Source: Hyphomicrobiales bacterium
GTDB lineage: Bacteria > Pseudomonadota > Alphaproteobacteria > Rhizobiales > Rhizobiaceae
Direction of reading: 5' to 3'
Length of the DNA: 64,000 nucleotides
NCBI GenBank assembly: GCA_900471525.1
Contig: UCEZ01000011.1
Span: forward strand, 156,771 to 220,770
Part shown: positions 9,102 through 18,314 of the stretch, one piece after another
How positions within the stretch are numbered: the stretch's first letter is position 1
How the letters are laid out: each line of letters starts with the position of its first letter
Program-made: the position numbers and the translations under genes
Notes under the pieces: generated by a model
The model's input: the letters and a program-made list of their open reading frames with translations, nothing else
Database searches by the model: none
What the model was told of the DNA's origin: nothing

Positions 9102-10484
9102 ATGTCCGATTTCACGATCGGCCGCGCGAACGCCGCCGTTGCAGCGCGTTCCCCGTCCGACCTCTATCGCGCCGTCTGGCGCTGGCATTTCTATGCAGGA
9201 TTGCTCGTCCTGCCATTTCTGATCACGCTTGCGATAACCGGCGCGCTCTACCTGTTCAGGGACGAGATCGATGCTGTCGTCCACGCTGATCTGAAGCGGG
9301 TCGAAATTCAGGAAAATGCAGCAAGGGCCACACCCTCCGCCATGGTCGCGGCGGCGGTCGCCGCCTATCCCGGCACGGCGATCAAATTTACCGATCCTGC
9401 ATCGCAGAATGCCTCCGTTGAAGTCACCGTCAACACACCGACGTCGGGCAAGCTGGCCGTCTATGTGAACCCCTATGATGGAAAAGTGCTCGGATCGCTT
9501 CCCGATCGCGGCACCGTCATGTGGACCATCCGCACCCTGCACAGCCTCAAATATTTCGGCTCGTTCACGCGTGCGCTGATCGAGATCGCCGCGGGCTGGT
9601 CGATCCTTCTGGTCGCTACCGGTCTCTATCTCTGGTGGCCGCGCAGCCAGACCGGCGGGGTGCTCAGCATTCGCGGCACGCCGAAACGGCGGGTATTCTG
9701 GCGCGACACCCATGCGGTCAGCGGTATTTTCGTCGGTTTCTTCATCGTCTTCCTGGCGGTGACCGGCATGCCCTGGTCCGGCGTCTGGGGCGACAAGGTC
9801 AACGAATGGGCGAACGGCAGCAATTTCGGCTATCCCGCCGGCGTATACACCGCGGTGCCGATGTCCGACGAGCATCTCGACCATATTGCCAAGACGTCGT
9901 GGTCGCTGGAACAGGCGCAGGTGCCGCAATCGTCAGGTCACGGAGCAACGGCGATCGGCCTCGATCAGGCCGTTGCCACCTTCGGTAGACTCGGTCTGCA
10001 TCGCGGTTATGCCGTGAACATCCCGGCAACGCCGGATGGCGTCTATACCGGCTCCGTCTATCCGGATGATCTTTCGCAGCAGCGCGTGGTGCATCTCGAC
10101 CAATATAGCGGCAAGCCGTTGATCGATATGAGCTATGCGGATTACGGCCCGTTCGGCAAGGCGCTGGAATGGGGGATCAACGTCCATCTGGGACAGGAAT
10201 TCGGGCTCGCCAACCAGCTCGTCCTGCTCGTAGCGTGCATGGCCATCGTTCTGCTGGCGGTGTCGGCTGCAGTGATGTGGTGGAAACGGCGGCCGAAGGG
10301 TTCACTCGGCGTGCCGCCAATGCCGGCCGACAGGCGGGTGTTTCGTGGCCTGATAGCTCTTCTGGCGATCGGTGGAATTCTCTTCCCGCTGGTCGGGGTC
10401 TCGCTGATCGTGATGCTGGCGCTGGACTGGGGTTACCCGCTCTTTCGGCGTGCGATCCGCTTTGCACCGCCGTCCGGGATCTAA
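9102..10484 (+). CDS. PepSY-associated transmembrane protein
   Basis: A 460-residue inner-membrane protein of the PepSY_TM family. It has an N-terminal membrane helix after WRWHFYAGLL (about residues 28-52) and a periplasmic PepSY-like segment. A second membrane pair surrounds residues 160-225 (WSILLVATGLYLWWPR, AVSGIFVGFFIVFLAVTGMPWSG), and further helices follow near the C-terminus. Family members are implicated in iron-siderophore reduction and heme or iron handling at the membrane. The histidines near helix ends (WRWHFY, DTHAVSG) could bind heme, as in such reductases. No TonB receptor is adjacent, so its metal or siderophore partner is unknown. Confidence 0.85.
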   Translation: MSDFTIGRANAAVAARSPSDLYRAVWRWHFYAGLLVLPFLITLAITGALYLFRDEIDAVVHADLKRVEIQENAARATPSAMVAAAVAAYPGTAIKFTDPASQNASVEVTVNTPTSGKLAVYVNPYDGKVLGSLPDRGTVMWTIRTLHSLKYFGSFTRALIEIAAGWSILLVATGLYLWWPRSQTGGVLSIRGTPKRRVFWRDTHAVSGIFVGFFIVFLAVTGMPWSGVWGDKVNEWANGSNFGYPAGVYTAVPMSDEHLDHIAKTSWSLEQAQVPQSSGHGATAIGLDQAVATFGRLGLHRGYAVNIPATPDGVYTGSVYPDDLSQQRVVHLDQYSGKPLIDMSYADYGPFGKALEWGINVHLGQEFGLANQLVLLVACMAIVLLAVSAAVMWWKRRPKGSLGVPPMPADRRVFRGLIALLAIGGILFPLVGVSLIVMLALDWGYPLFRRAIRFAPPSGI

Positions 10485-10501
10485 TCTGCAATCAGGCACG
10501 A

Positions 10502-10528
10502 CGCCCCGGCCATTGCCTGGCCGGGGCG
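10502..10528. terminator. Bidirectional transcription terminator
   Basis: A perfect 10 bp inverted repeat (CGCCCCGGCC, 7 nt loop, GGCCGGGGCG) lies between the convergent PepSY and EF-hand genes. No strong T run follows on either side, so it may be an imperfect intrinsic terminator. Confidence 0.7.
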
Positions 10529-10536
10529 CGATCCAA

Positions 10537-11058
10537 TCAAATCTTCCTGGTGAAATCCGTGGCGTCGATGAAGCCGTCGCCATTGGCGTCGCGCCGTTTG
10601 AACATCTTGCCGGCCTGTTCGGTCACCTCGGCAAGGCTGAGCGAACCATTGCTGTCCGTGTCTACTCGCTTGAAGGCCCTGGGCCGCATGCCGGGCAGCA
10701 TGGCCGGGCGCATTTCCCTGATCTTCTCCATGGCCGCGATCTTGTCTTCGCCGGTCTTGTCCCTTGCTGCGCGCCATTCCTTGCGGGCCTCGCGGAAGGC
10801 CTGGCGCTTGGCCTTGATTTCGTCGCGCGTCACCTGGCCGTTGCCGTCCGCATCGAAAGTCTTGAAGGCTTCTGAGGTGCGCGCCTGGACTTCTTCCAAT
10901 GAGACCTTCTTGTCGCCATTGGTATCGAGGCGCTTCATCATCCATTCGGCGCGCTGTTCCGGCGTCGGCTTCTGGCGGGCGGCGAAGGTGGGGGCAGCGA
11001 GGCCGGTGAGAGCGATGCTGGCGGCGACGGCACCGAGAATCAAAGTGTTCTTCCGCAT
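10537..11058 (-). CDS. Exported EF-hand calcium-binding protein
   Basis: A 173-residue protein with a signal peptide (residues 1-26, ending TFAA) and four EF-hand loops. They are DTNGDKKVSLEE (45-56), DADGNGQVTRDE (69-80), DTDSNGSLSLAE (133-144) and DANGDGFIDATD (157-168). The first three have the canonical acidic residues at positions 1, 3, 5 and 12. The last ends in Asp instead of Glu at position 12, which may alter its Ca/Mg preference. A basic, alpha-helical linker (81-125) separates the two pairs. It is predicted to bind calcium in the periplasm. Neighbours give no hint of its partner. Confidence 0.88.
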   Translation of the reverse strand: MRKNTLILGAVAASIALTGLAAPTFAARQKPTPEQRAEWMMKRLDTNGDKKVSLEEVQARTSEAFKTFDADGNGQVTRDEIKAKRQAFREARKEWRAARDKTGEDKIAAMEKIREMRPAMLPGMRPRAFKRVDTDSNGSLSLAEVTEQAGKMFKRRDANGDGFIDATDFTRKI

Positions 11059-11197
11059 GTCGAAATCCTTTCAGTGATCATTGTCCCTGAAGGAAAGATA
11101 GACGGCCGGGCCGAGATGGCCAGTTAAACTTTTGTAATTTAAGTATTTGACAGAACGGGGATTTTTCCGTGTCGAAACTGTGTTTCGATACCTGCTG

Positions 11198-11911
11198 TCA
11201 ACCTTCGGATACAAGCCGGGTGAGGAAGCCCGTCAGGTCTTCGGTGACGTAGTCGACCTGTGCATCGTCCTCGTTGGTCTTTTCCCAGGCTTCGGCGAAC
11301 TCGTATTCGAAATTGCGCGGCACGAGCAGGACTGTCTTCATGCCGAGCGCCTTTGGCACCACCAGATTGCGCGGTAGGTCCTCGAACATGGCGGCGCGTT
11401 TGGTGTCGACCCGGTGCAGGCTCATGAACTTGTCATAGGTGTCACCGGCCGGCTTCGGTACGTAGTCGGCAGCCACGATGTCGAAGATATCGTCGAAATG
11501 ATCGAGGATGCCGAGCGCCCGCGCCGTCATTTCGGCATGCTTGACGCTGCCATTGGTAAAGATGAACTTACGGCCCGGAAGCGCGCGGATGGCGTCGCCG
11601 AGCGCCGGATCGGCAGGCACGACGGTGTAGTCGATCGCGTGCGCCTTTTCGAGGAAATCGTTGGGGTCGATGCCGTGGTGGATCATCAGCCCCTGCAGCG
11701 TGGTGCCGTGATCGCGGTAATATTCTTTCTGCAAAAGCTTTGCATCCGCCGGCTCCATCTGCAGTAAAGCCGCGACAAAGGCGGTCATGTTGCGGTCGAT
11801 CTGCGAGAACAGATTGACGTGGTGCGGATAGAGCGTGTTGTCGAGATCGAACACCCAGTCGGTGACATGGGCGAAATCGGCTTTGGTCGGCAGGCGGTCG
11901 AGTTGTGTCAT
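11198..11911 (-). CDS. HAD-family pyrimidine 5'-nucleotidase
   Basis: A 237-residue haloacid-dehalogenase-like hydrolase of the SDT1/pyrimidine 5'-nucleotidase type, expected to dephosphorylate UMP/CMP-like nucleotides in the cytosol. HAD motif I is VFDLDNTLYP (nucleophile Asp22, Asp24), motif II FTNGS, and motif III/IV lies around KPAGDTYDKF and AAMFEDLPRNL. The frame is open upstream to 12097, but the ATG at 11911 gives the usual N-terminus shortly before motif I. It diverges from the sterol-desaturase-like gene, leaving 134 bp for both promoters. Confidence 0.9.
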   Translation of the reverse strand: MTQLDRLPTKADFAHVTDWVFDLDNTLYPHHVNLFSQIDRNMTAFVAALLQMEPADAKLLQKEYYRDHGTTLQGLMIHHGIDPNDFLEKAHAIDYTVVPADPALGDAIRALPGRKFIFTNGSVKHAEMTARALGILDHFDDIFDIVAADYVPKPAGDTYDKFMSLHRVDTKRAAMFEDLPRNLVVPKALGMKTVLLVPRNFEYEFAEAWEKTNEDDAQVDYVTEDLTGFLTRLVSEG

Positions 11912-12045
11912 GGGCGCCTTATGCCACGGCGAATGTGGCGAGGAAATGGACTTTGTGAGCCCTGGACGCATTTCCATCTTGAATTGCCAAGCCGATGTGT
12001 CACGGTCCGCGCCGGAACGGTTTGGCGCAGGGGCTGCAGGTACCG

Positions 12046-12837
12046 ATGTCGGATGAATTATTCTCTCTTCTGTTTCTGTTCGGATTCTATGCCGCATCAG
12101 TCGTTACCTACTTCGCCTTCGGCTTTGCCATCACCTGGATGAACGATCGCAACCCGGATCGGAAGATCCAGAAGGGACGCGGCACGGGTAAACGCCGCAA
12201 CGCGGAAATCCGACAGAGCCTAGCCTCGATGTTCAGCGCCTGCCTGCCGGTGACGATCGGCCTCTACCTTCAGCAAAAGGGCTGGGCGCCGACGCCCTGG
12301 GCCTTCAATTGGTGGACGGCTGTGCCGCTCTTCCTTCTCATCATGTTCCTGTATGACACCTGGTTCTATTTCATGCACCGGCTACTGCACACGAAGTGGC
12401 TCTATCCGCTGCATGCGCTTCACCACAAAAGCGTCGCACCGACGATCTGGAGCACTTATTCCGAGGATGTCCTCGACAACTTCCTGCTGCAGGGTTTTAC
12501 AGCGGTCATCGTCTTCGTCGTCCCCTTTCCGCCGGCCATCCTGATCGGGCAAAGAGTGTTCGAACATTTCAACGGCATGTTCGGCCACTGTGGGTTCGAG
12601 TATTTTGCTTCCTCGACGGCGCGTTATCCGTCCCCGATGTTGTGCACGACCTTTCATGATCAGCACCATTCCGGATTCCGCTACAACTACGGCAATTATT
12701 TTTCCTTCTGGGATCGCGTTCTGGGCACCGTCTCGCCAGACTACGATCAGCGCGTGAAGAAGACGGAAGAAGAAGCGCTGCCGCTGACATTCCGGCAGGT
12801 CGCTGCTGTGCCTGAAGCTCGGGAAGAATCGGCCTGA
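12046..12837 (+). CDS. Sterol desaturase / fatty acid hydroxylase family protein
   Basis: A 263-residue membrane protein of the fatty-acid hydroxylase superfamily. These are di-iron enzymes with histidine clusters HxxxH, HxxHH and QHH, which are visible as HRLLH, HALHH and DQHH. Four hydrophobic segments surround them (near residues 5-28, 55-75, 85-105 and 140-170). Members hydroxylate or desaturate lipids, sterols or carotenoids; in rhizobia the substrate is usually unknown and could be a membrane lipid or hopanoid. The ATG at 12046 was chosen because the upstream 17 codons lack family character. Confidence 0.9.
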   Translation: MSDELFSLLFLFGFYAASVVTYFAFGFAITWMNDRNPDRKIQKGRGTGKRRNAEIRQSLASMFSACLPVTIGLYLQQKGWAPTPWAFNWWTAVPLFLLIMFLYDTWFYFMHRLLHTKWLYPLHALHHKSVAPTIWSTYSEDVLDNFLLQGFTAVIVFVVPFPPAILIGQRVFEHFNGMFGHCGFEYFASSTARYPSPMLCTTFHDQHHSGFRYNYGNYFSFWDRVLGTVSPDYDQRVKKTEEEALPLTFRQVAAVPEAREESA

Positions 12838-12893
12838 AACGTCGTGTAGCCCGCTATCGGTCGCGCTGACCGAAATAGGATCCGACGCGTCGA

Positions 12894-13619
12894 TCAGGCA
12901 GCCTTGACGATAAAGACCATCTCCTGTGACACGGCCTCGTCGAACGGCTCGGACTGCCAGTCGCCATAAACGGCTTCCGCCCGCAGGCCCGATGCGCCGA
13001 GGCGGTCTTCTATTTCCGTCTTCGAGAGAAACAGCAGTTCGCTCGAAGACACGAGTGTCCGGTCGGCCAACGCATAGCGAGTGTCGAACGAAATGCGCTT
13101 GTTCGCCGTCTTCAAAACCCGTCGCGACAGGCGGATGCTCTGTCCTCCAGCCTCAAGTTTGGCGTCGCGGTTCCACAGCGCCGGCCAGTCAATGGCGGGG
13201 TTGCGGGTTTCGAACGCAATCGTGCCGCCTGGAGCAAGGTGCTGTCGCATCGTCGCAAAGGTCGCGAGAATGTCGCAGTCTTCGAGAAAGACCTGAAAGG
13301 CATTGCCGGTCATGATGATCAGGTCGAATTGTTTTAGCGAGCGGAAGTCCTGCGCAGAGGATTGTACCCATTCGATCTGCGAGCCGTTTGGCTTTTGACG
13401 CGCGACATCCAGCATGGCCTTGGCCGGGTCCACTCCGGTGACCTCATGGCCCAGGGCGGCATAGGCATCGCAGAGCAGCCCGGTGCCGCATCCGAGATCA
13501 AGAATGCGTATCGGGTCCGCGCCAGCCAGAGCCAGATAGAACTCCCGGTCGATCGACCAGCCGCTATCGAGATCGTAGAGTTCCGCCAGCGAGGGCTCTT
13601 CGTAATGCAGGTCGGGCAT
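12894..13619 (-). CDS. Class I SAM-dependent methyltransferase
   Basis: A 241-residue soluble protein with the Rossmann-type methyltransferase domain in residues 35-150. It shows motif I RILDLGCGTGLLCD, the acidic end of strand beta2 (GVDPAKAML), motif II FDLIIMTGNAFQVF and the post-motif segment HLAPGGTIAFETRNP. Substrate is not evident. The ATG at 13619 gives MPDLHYEEPSLAELYD, typical of this group; the much longer open frame upstream runs antisense to the neighbouring transporter and is not coding. It diverges from that transporter across 186 bp. Confidence 0.9.
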   Translation of the reverse strand: MPDLHYEEPSLAELYDLDSGWSIDREFYLALAGADPIRILDLGCGTGLLCDAYAALGHEVTGVDPAKAMLDVARQKPNGSQIEWVQSSAQDFRSLKQFDLIIMTGNAFQVFLEDCDILATFATMRQHLAPGGTIAFETRNPAIDWPALWNRDAKLEAGGQSIRLSRRVLKTANKRISFDTRYALADRTLVSSSELLFLSKTEIEDRLGASGLRAEAVYGDWQSEPFDEAVSQEMVFIVKAA

Positions 13620-13805
13620 CAGGCTTCCTGGGTGGAAATCACACGGGGTAAAGCTAACCCGCCGGCTCGGCGGTGCAAGGGTCATGTCCCCGGACGGGTC
13701 GCCTCGGGTGAAACCACGGGTGCCGTTGTGACCGAAAGGCGACAAATCGCCGGTGCATGGCGCGAGGCGATGGATTCTTCGATTGCGGCATGGTAGCGCG
13801 CAAGG

Positions 13806-14711
13806 ATGGAAGCCTGGATCGCCATCACAATCACCGCCGCCTTTTTGCAGAACCTGCGCTCCGCGCTGCAAAAACACCTGCAGGGTTCGCTCGGAACGAC
13901 GGGGGCCAGCTTCGTCCGGTTCGGCTTCGGCTTTCCGCTGGCGATCGCCTATGTCCTGGGACTGCATTATTTTGTCAACTATGCCCTTCCGCAGTTGAAC
14001 GGCACGTTTGTCTTCTGGGCGGTGCTCGGGGGACTGGCGCAGATCTTTGCGACCATTCTGCTGGTTTATCTTTTTTCGCTGCGCAACTTTGCCGTTGGCA
14101 CCGCCTATTCGAAGACCGAGCCGGTGCAGGCGGCGATCTTCGGACTGATCCTTCTCGGTGAACGGCTGACGCCGGGCGCGGTCGCGGCGATCATCGTCGG
14201 CGTCATCGGTGTGATGATGATTTCGGTGGCGCGGATGCCGCTCTCCTGGCGCAATCTTTTCATGGCTCTGACCGGGCGAACGGCGCTGATCGGCATCGCC
14301 TCGGGGGCTGTGTTCGGCATCTCGGCGGTTGCCTATCGCTCGGCGTCGTTGTCTCTCGACGGGCCGAATGCGGTGATGCAGGCAGCCGTGACGCTTGCCT
14401 GCGTGACGACGTTCCAGACGGTTTTCATGCTGGTCTGGATGCTGATCAAGGACAAAAGCGAGATCGGCCGCGTGGCGCGTTCCTGGCGGTCTTCGGCGCT
14501 CGTCGGGCTGGCGGGCGTGACCGGCTCGGCCTGCTGGTTCACGGCGATGACGTTGCAGCAGGTGGCTTATGTGCGGGCGCTTGGCCAGATCGAACTGGTC
14601 TTTACCTTCATGGCGTCTATCTTCCTGTTCAGGGAGCGGATCAACCGCATGGAGACGGCCGGATGCCTGCTGATTGTGGCGGGTATCCTGCTGCTCCTGA
14701 TGTGGACTTAA
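13806..14711 (+). CDS. EamA/DMT-family transporter
   Basis: A 301-residue inner-membrane protein with ten predicted helices in two EamA halves (residues ~1-135 and ~155-300). The halves share the pattern of a helix pair with a short acidic/aromatic loop (for example SKTEPVQAAIFGLILLGERLTPG and GQIELVFTFMASIFLFRERINR). DMT transporters export or import small metabolites by secondary transport; the substrate cannot be read from sequence. The ATG at 13806 has only GCAAGG immediately upstream, so initiation may be weak. It is followed by the isocitrate-lyase-family gene in the same direction. Confidence 0.88.
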   Translation: MEAWIAITITAAFLQNLRSALQKHLQGSLGTTGASFVRFGFGFPLAIAYVLGLHYFVNYALPQLNGTFVFWAVLGGLAQIFATILLVYLFSLRNFAVGTAYSKTEPVQAAIFGLILLGERLTPGAVAAIIVGVIGVMMISVARMPLSWRNLFMALTGRTALIGIASGAVFGISAVAYRSASLSLDGPNAVMQAAVTLACVTTFQTVFMLVWMLIKDKSEIGRVARSWRSSALVGLAGVTGSACWFTAMTLQQVAYVRALGQIELVFTFMASIFLFRERINRMETAGCLLIVAGILLLLMWT

Positions 14712-14787
14712 GCACATCCGTCGGCTCTGGCGCAGGCCGTCGCTGTTGTGGCATGACATGGTCGAAATTGTTTTCGGAGGAAAGACG

Positions 14788-15558
14788 ATGAACCAGACGG
14801 ACAAGGCAAAGGCATTCACTGAATTGCACCGCAAAGGTGATCCGGTGGTGCTTTATAACATCTGGGACGCAGGCAGCGCCAAGGCTGTCGCCGAGGCGGG
14901 CGCCAAGGCGCTGGCGACCGGAAGCTGGTCGGTGGCGGCAGCGAACGGCTATGGCGACGGGCAAGAAATCCCGATGCTGCAGCTTGTCGATATCGCCCGC
15001 TCCATCGTGTCGGCAACAGATTTGCCGGTGTCGATCGATTTCGAGGGGGGATACGCCAACGACGCTGAAGCTGTCGCGCTCAATGTCGGGCGGGTGGTCG
15101 ATGCCGGCGCGATCGGCATCAATTTCGAAGACCAGGTGGTCGGCGGCAGCGGGCTGCACTCGATCGAGGCGCAGGCTGCACGGATCAAGGCGATCCGGGC
15201 GATGGCCGGTGAAAAGGGTATTCCGTTCTTCATCAATGCCCGCACCGATCTGTTCCTGAAGCTCTCCGACTCCGTGCGCCACGCGCCGCTGGTGGACGAG
15301 GCGATCGAGCGGGCGGCAGCCTATGCCGAGGCAGGCGCCAGCGGCTTCTTCGTGCCGGGATTGTCGAACCCGGACCTGATTGGCCGCGTCTGCGAAGCGG
15401 TGTCGCTGCCGGTCAACATCATGATGTGGTCGGGCATGGCTGATGTAAAGACGTTCGCCAGTCTGGGAGTGGCGCGTGTCAGCTACGGGCCGGGGCCGTA
15501 TCGGGCGATGATCGAGTGGCTGAAGGGTGAGGCGACGAGGGTTTATCAGGGGCGCTGA
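14788..15558 (+). CDS. Isocitrate lyase / PEP mutase family enzyme
   Basis: A 256-residue TIM-barrel protein of the isocitrate lyase/phosphoenolpyruvate mutase superfamily. The metal-binding strands are visible: SIDFEGGYAND, GINFEDQVV and INARTDLFL. The KKCGH-type cysteine loop of true isocitrate and 2-methylisocitrate lyases is absent. It therefore resembles the oxaloacetate-decarboxylase-like/PA4872-like branch rather than glyoxylate-shunt enzymes. The ATG at 14788 follows GGAGG at 14776-14780. The preceding transporter ends 76 bp upstream in the same direction, so co-transcription is possible. Confidence 0.85.
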   Translation: MNQTDKAKAFTELHRKGDPVVLYNIWDAGSAKAVAEAGAKALATGSWSVAAANGYGDGQEIPMLQLVDIARSIVSATDLPVSIDFEGGYANDAEAVALNVGRVVDAGAIGINFEDQVVGGSGLHSIEAQAARIKAIRAMAGEKGIPFFINARTDLFLKLSDSVRHAPLVDEAIERAAAYAEAGASGFFVPGLSNPDLIGRVCEAVSLPVNIMMWSGMADVKTFASLGVARVSYGPGPYRAMIEWLKGEATRVYQGR

Positions 15559-15643
15559 CGTCATGTCACCGAACGGCGAGCGTGCTTGCGTCGAGTTTTG
15601 AGCGATAAGGTTTTCAATCGGCGCTTGCTGCGCTAATCGCCAG

Positions 15644-17209
15644 ATGTATAGCATGCGCGGAATGAAAATCGTCCTCGTCAACCCACCGCACACCGCTATC
15701 GGCAGTCGAATACCCGACGATCATCTGCCTCCACTGGGATTGTTGTCCATTGGCGGGCCGTTGATCGACGCTGGGCATAACGTCACTCTGATAGATGCCG
15801 AATTCGGCCCCCTGTCTGTCGAGAGCGTTGTTGACGCGGTTTTTAACGTCGCGCCAGACATGTTGATGATCGGTCATTCCGGTTCCACCTCTGCACATCC
15901 AACTGCGCTTGCGGTCGCAGAACGGGTGAAGCTGAGGAATGATAACATTTTGATTGTCTATGGTGGTGTCTTTCCGACCTACCATTGGCGTGACATTCTT
16001 TGCGGCACGAGCGCTTTCGACGTGATTGTTCGCGGCGAGGGCGAGGATACGATCGTCAGGCTGGTGCAGGCACTGGAAAATGGCGAAAACCTTGGAGGCG
16101 TGAATGGTATCGCGTTCCGGGACGTGCGTGGCAATTCCGTCGATACGCCGCCCGCACAGGCTATTGCAAATCTGAACGGGTATCGCACGGCCTGGGAGCT
16201 TATTGATCACAGACGCTATAGCTATTGGGGTGGCAAGCGCGCCGTCGTCATGCAGTTTTCTCGGGGTTGCCCGCACCTGTGCAGCTATTGCGGTCAGCGG
16301 GGTTTTTGGACGCGCTGGCGGCATCGCGACCCGGTTTTGTTTGCTCGCGAAATCGCACGGCTTCACCGAGAAGAGGGCGTCGAGCTCATCAACCTCGCGG
16401 ATGAAAATCCGACGTCCTCGCGAAGGGCGTGGAAAGATTTCCTGGATGCGATGATCGCTGAGAATGTGCCGGTCCTCATTGTTGGATCGACGCGCGCGGA
16501 TGACATCGTTCGCGACGCCGATATTCTCCATCTGTATCGCAAAGCGGGCGTTGTTCGGTGGCTGATCGGCATGGAAAATACCGATGAGGCGACACTGGCC
16601 CTAATCAAGAAGGGCGGCGGCACGGCAATCGACCGAGAGGCAATCCGTCTCTTGCGGCAGCATGGGATTCTGTCGATGGCCACATGGGTCATGGGCTTCG
16701 AAGAGGAAAAGCTCAAGGATCTGTGGCGCGGCTTCCGCCAGTTGCTCTCCTACGATCCCGATCAGATACAGGCGCTATATGTAACGCCTCATCGCTGGAC
16801 GCCGTTTTTCCGCGTCGCGCGGGAGCGTATGGTCATCGAAACGGATATCCGCAAGTGGGACTACAAACACCAAGTTCTAAAAATGCGTTATTTAAATCCA
16901 TTGGTGTTGATTGCTTGTGTCAAGCTAATCGAGGTCGCGATTCAAGCGCGCCCGAAAGCGATATGGCGCACCCTCCAGCATCGCGATCGGGAGCAACGTC
17001 ATTCCATGCGCTGGTACGCGCAGATGGGAAGGCGGGTTTGGTTCCATGAGATAGCAGAATTCCTGTTCCGCAGACGGCATACGTCCAACGGACCGACGTT
17101 GGAGTCCTTCTGGGGCGCTCCGCAGGACGCCGAGGAAGAGTCGATGTCGCTGCCTGCAAGGCGCGCCTCGGCACAGCGAAGGTCCGGCGAAGCAGCACGC
17201 CCTTCATGA
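15644..17209 (+). CDS. B12-binding-domain radical SAM protein, BchE-like
   Basis: A protein of about 521 residues with an N-terminal cobalamin-binding-like Rossmann domain (residues ~7-135, IVLVNPPHTAIGSRIPDDH) and a radical SAM barrel. The FeS cysteines are in SRGCPHLCSYCGQRGFW (CxxxCxxC). The downstream pattern LADENPTSSRRAWKDFL and LYRKAGVVRWLIGMEN resembles the oxygen-independent Mg-protoporphyrin ester cyclase BchE, but no photosynthesis genes are nearby. Its GC is lower than its neighbours', e.g. 20 of 60 bases at 16861-16920, suggesting acquisition by transfer. Starts at 15644, 15653 or 15662 are all possible and none has a strong Shine-Dalgarno. The substrate is unknown. Confidence 0.85.
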   Translation: MYSMRGMKIVLVNPPHTAIGSRIPDDHLPPLGLLSIGGPLIDAGHNVTLIDAEFGPLSVESVVDAVFNVAPDMLMIGHSGSTSAHPTALAVAERVKLRNDNILIVYGGVFPTYHWRDILCGTSAFDVIVRGEGEDTIVRLVQALENGENLGGVNGIAFRDVRGNSVDTPPAQAIANLNGYRTAWELIDHRRYSYWGGKRAVVMQFSRGCPHLCSYCGQRGFWTRWRHRDPVLFAREIARLHREEGVELINLADENPTSSRRAWKDFLDAMIAENVPVLIVGSTRADDIVRDADILHLYRKAGVVRWLIGMENTDEATLALIKKGGGTAIDREAIRLLRQHGILSMATWVMGFEEEKLKDLWRGFRQLLSYDPDQIQALYVTPHRWTPFFRVARERMVIETDIRKWDYKHQVLKMRYLNPLVLIACVKLIEVAIQARPKAIWRTLQHRDREQRHSMRWYAQMGRRVWFHEIAEFLFRRRHTSNGPTLESFWGAPQDAEEESMSLPARRASAQRRSGEAARPS

Positions 17210-17239
17210 AAACGGGCACCAAAACCGAAGCGTGAACCC

Positions 17240-18127
17240 TCACGGAACGATCAGCGTCCCCGCACCATGCTCCGTGAAGATCTCGAGCAGCACCGAGTGC
17301 GCGGTCTTGCCGTTGAGGATGACGACGCCTTCGACGCCGCGGGCAAGGGCCTCGATGCAGGTTTCGACCTTCGGGATCATGCCGCCCGAAATCGTGCCGT
17401 CCCTGATCAGCGCATGCGCTTCGGCGACCGAGAGTTCCTTGATCAGTTCGCCCTTCTTGTCGAGAACGCCGGGAACGTCCGTGAGGAAGAGCAGGCGGGT
17501 GGCGTTCAGCGCGCCGGCGATGGCGCCGGCGAAGGTATCGGCATTGATATTGTAGGTGTGGCCGTCACGGCCGGGGGCGACAGGGGCGATGACCGGGATC
17601 ATTTCCGAGCGGGCAAGAAGGTCGAGCAGCGTGCGGTCGACTTCGACGATCTCGCCGACGAAACCGAGATCGAGAACGCGCTCGATGTTGCTGTCCGGAT
17701 CCTTGATGGTCTTCTTGGCCTTTTCGGCGAAGACCATGTTGCCGTCCTTGCCGCACAGACCGATCGCCCATTCGCCGGTCTGGTTGATCAGCGCGACGAT
17801 TTCCTTGTTGATCGAACCGGCCAGCACCATTTCGACGATCTCGACCGTCTTCTGGTCGGTGACGCGCAGGCCGCCTTCGAACTTCGATTCGATGCCCATC
17901 TTGGTCAGCATCGCACCGATCTGCGGGCCACCGCCATGGACGACGATCGGGTTGACACCGGACTGTTTCAGAAGCGCGATATCCGCGGCAAAGGCCTTGC
18001 CGAGTTCGGCATTGCCCATGGCGTGGCCGCCATATTTGACGACGATCGTCTTGTTCTCGTAGCGCTGCATATAGGGCAGTGCCTTGGCGAGAAGATCTGC
18101 CTGGATTTCGCTCTCTGATGCGGACAT
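17240..18127 (-). CDS. argB: Acetylglutamate kinase
   Basis: ArgB phosphorylates N-acetylglutamate, the second step of arginine synthesis and usually its feedback-controlled step. The 295-residue product has the lysine-binding start VVKYGGHAM, the [10 protein letters not shown] nucleotide loop and the [15 protein letters not shown] and SGGMIPKVE segments of the amino-acid kinase fold. The ATG at 18127 gives the rhizobial N-terminus MSASESEIQ; the longer upstream frame is not family-like. It converges with the BchE-like gene with a 30 bp gap and diverges from the sigma factor gene. Confidence 0.97.
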   Translation of the reverse strand: MSASESEIQADLLAKALPYMQRYENKTIVVKYGGHAMGNAELGKAFAADIALLKQSGVNPIVVHGGGPQIGAMLTKMGIESKFEGGLRVTDQKTVEIVEMVLAGSINKEIVALINQTGEWAIGLCGKDGNMVFAEKAKKTIKDPDSNIERVLDLGFVGEIVEVDRTLLDLLARSEMIPVIAPVAPGRDGHTYNINADTFAGAIAGALNATRLLFLTDVPGVLDKKGELIKELSVAEAHALIRDGTISGGMIPKVETCIEALARGVEGVVILNGKTAHSVLLEIFTEHGAGTLIVP

Positions 18128-18314
18128 GGAAACACCTCTGAAAATAGCCGGGTGCTGTTTAGCGCAAGTTCCCGGTGGAGGGAATGATCCGTGGCAAAGA
18201 TAAAGCCGGTGTGACATCGGCGGTCGCAGCCGGTTTTATCTGATGCGTGTCCCTTTTTATCCCCGGACTTGTGTCCTATGTTCGCCGCTGACGGGGCGAG
18301 GACCGGAAGCATCG

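Noticed and set aside
13620..14834. Long upstream extension of the methyltransferase frame
   Set aside because: The extension runs antisense to the EamA transporter and is His/Arg/Gln-rich; the ATG at 13619 gives the proper protein.
15644..17209. Bacteriochlorophyll synthesis cluster
   Set aside because: Only one BchE-like gene is present with no bch, crt, puf or puh genes around it.
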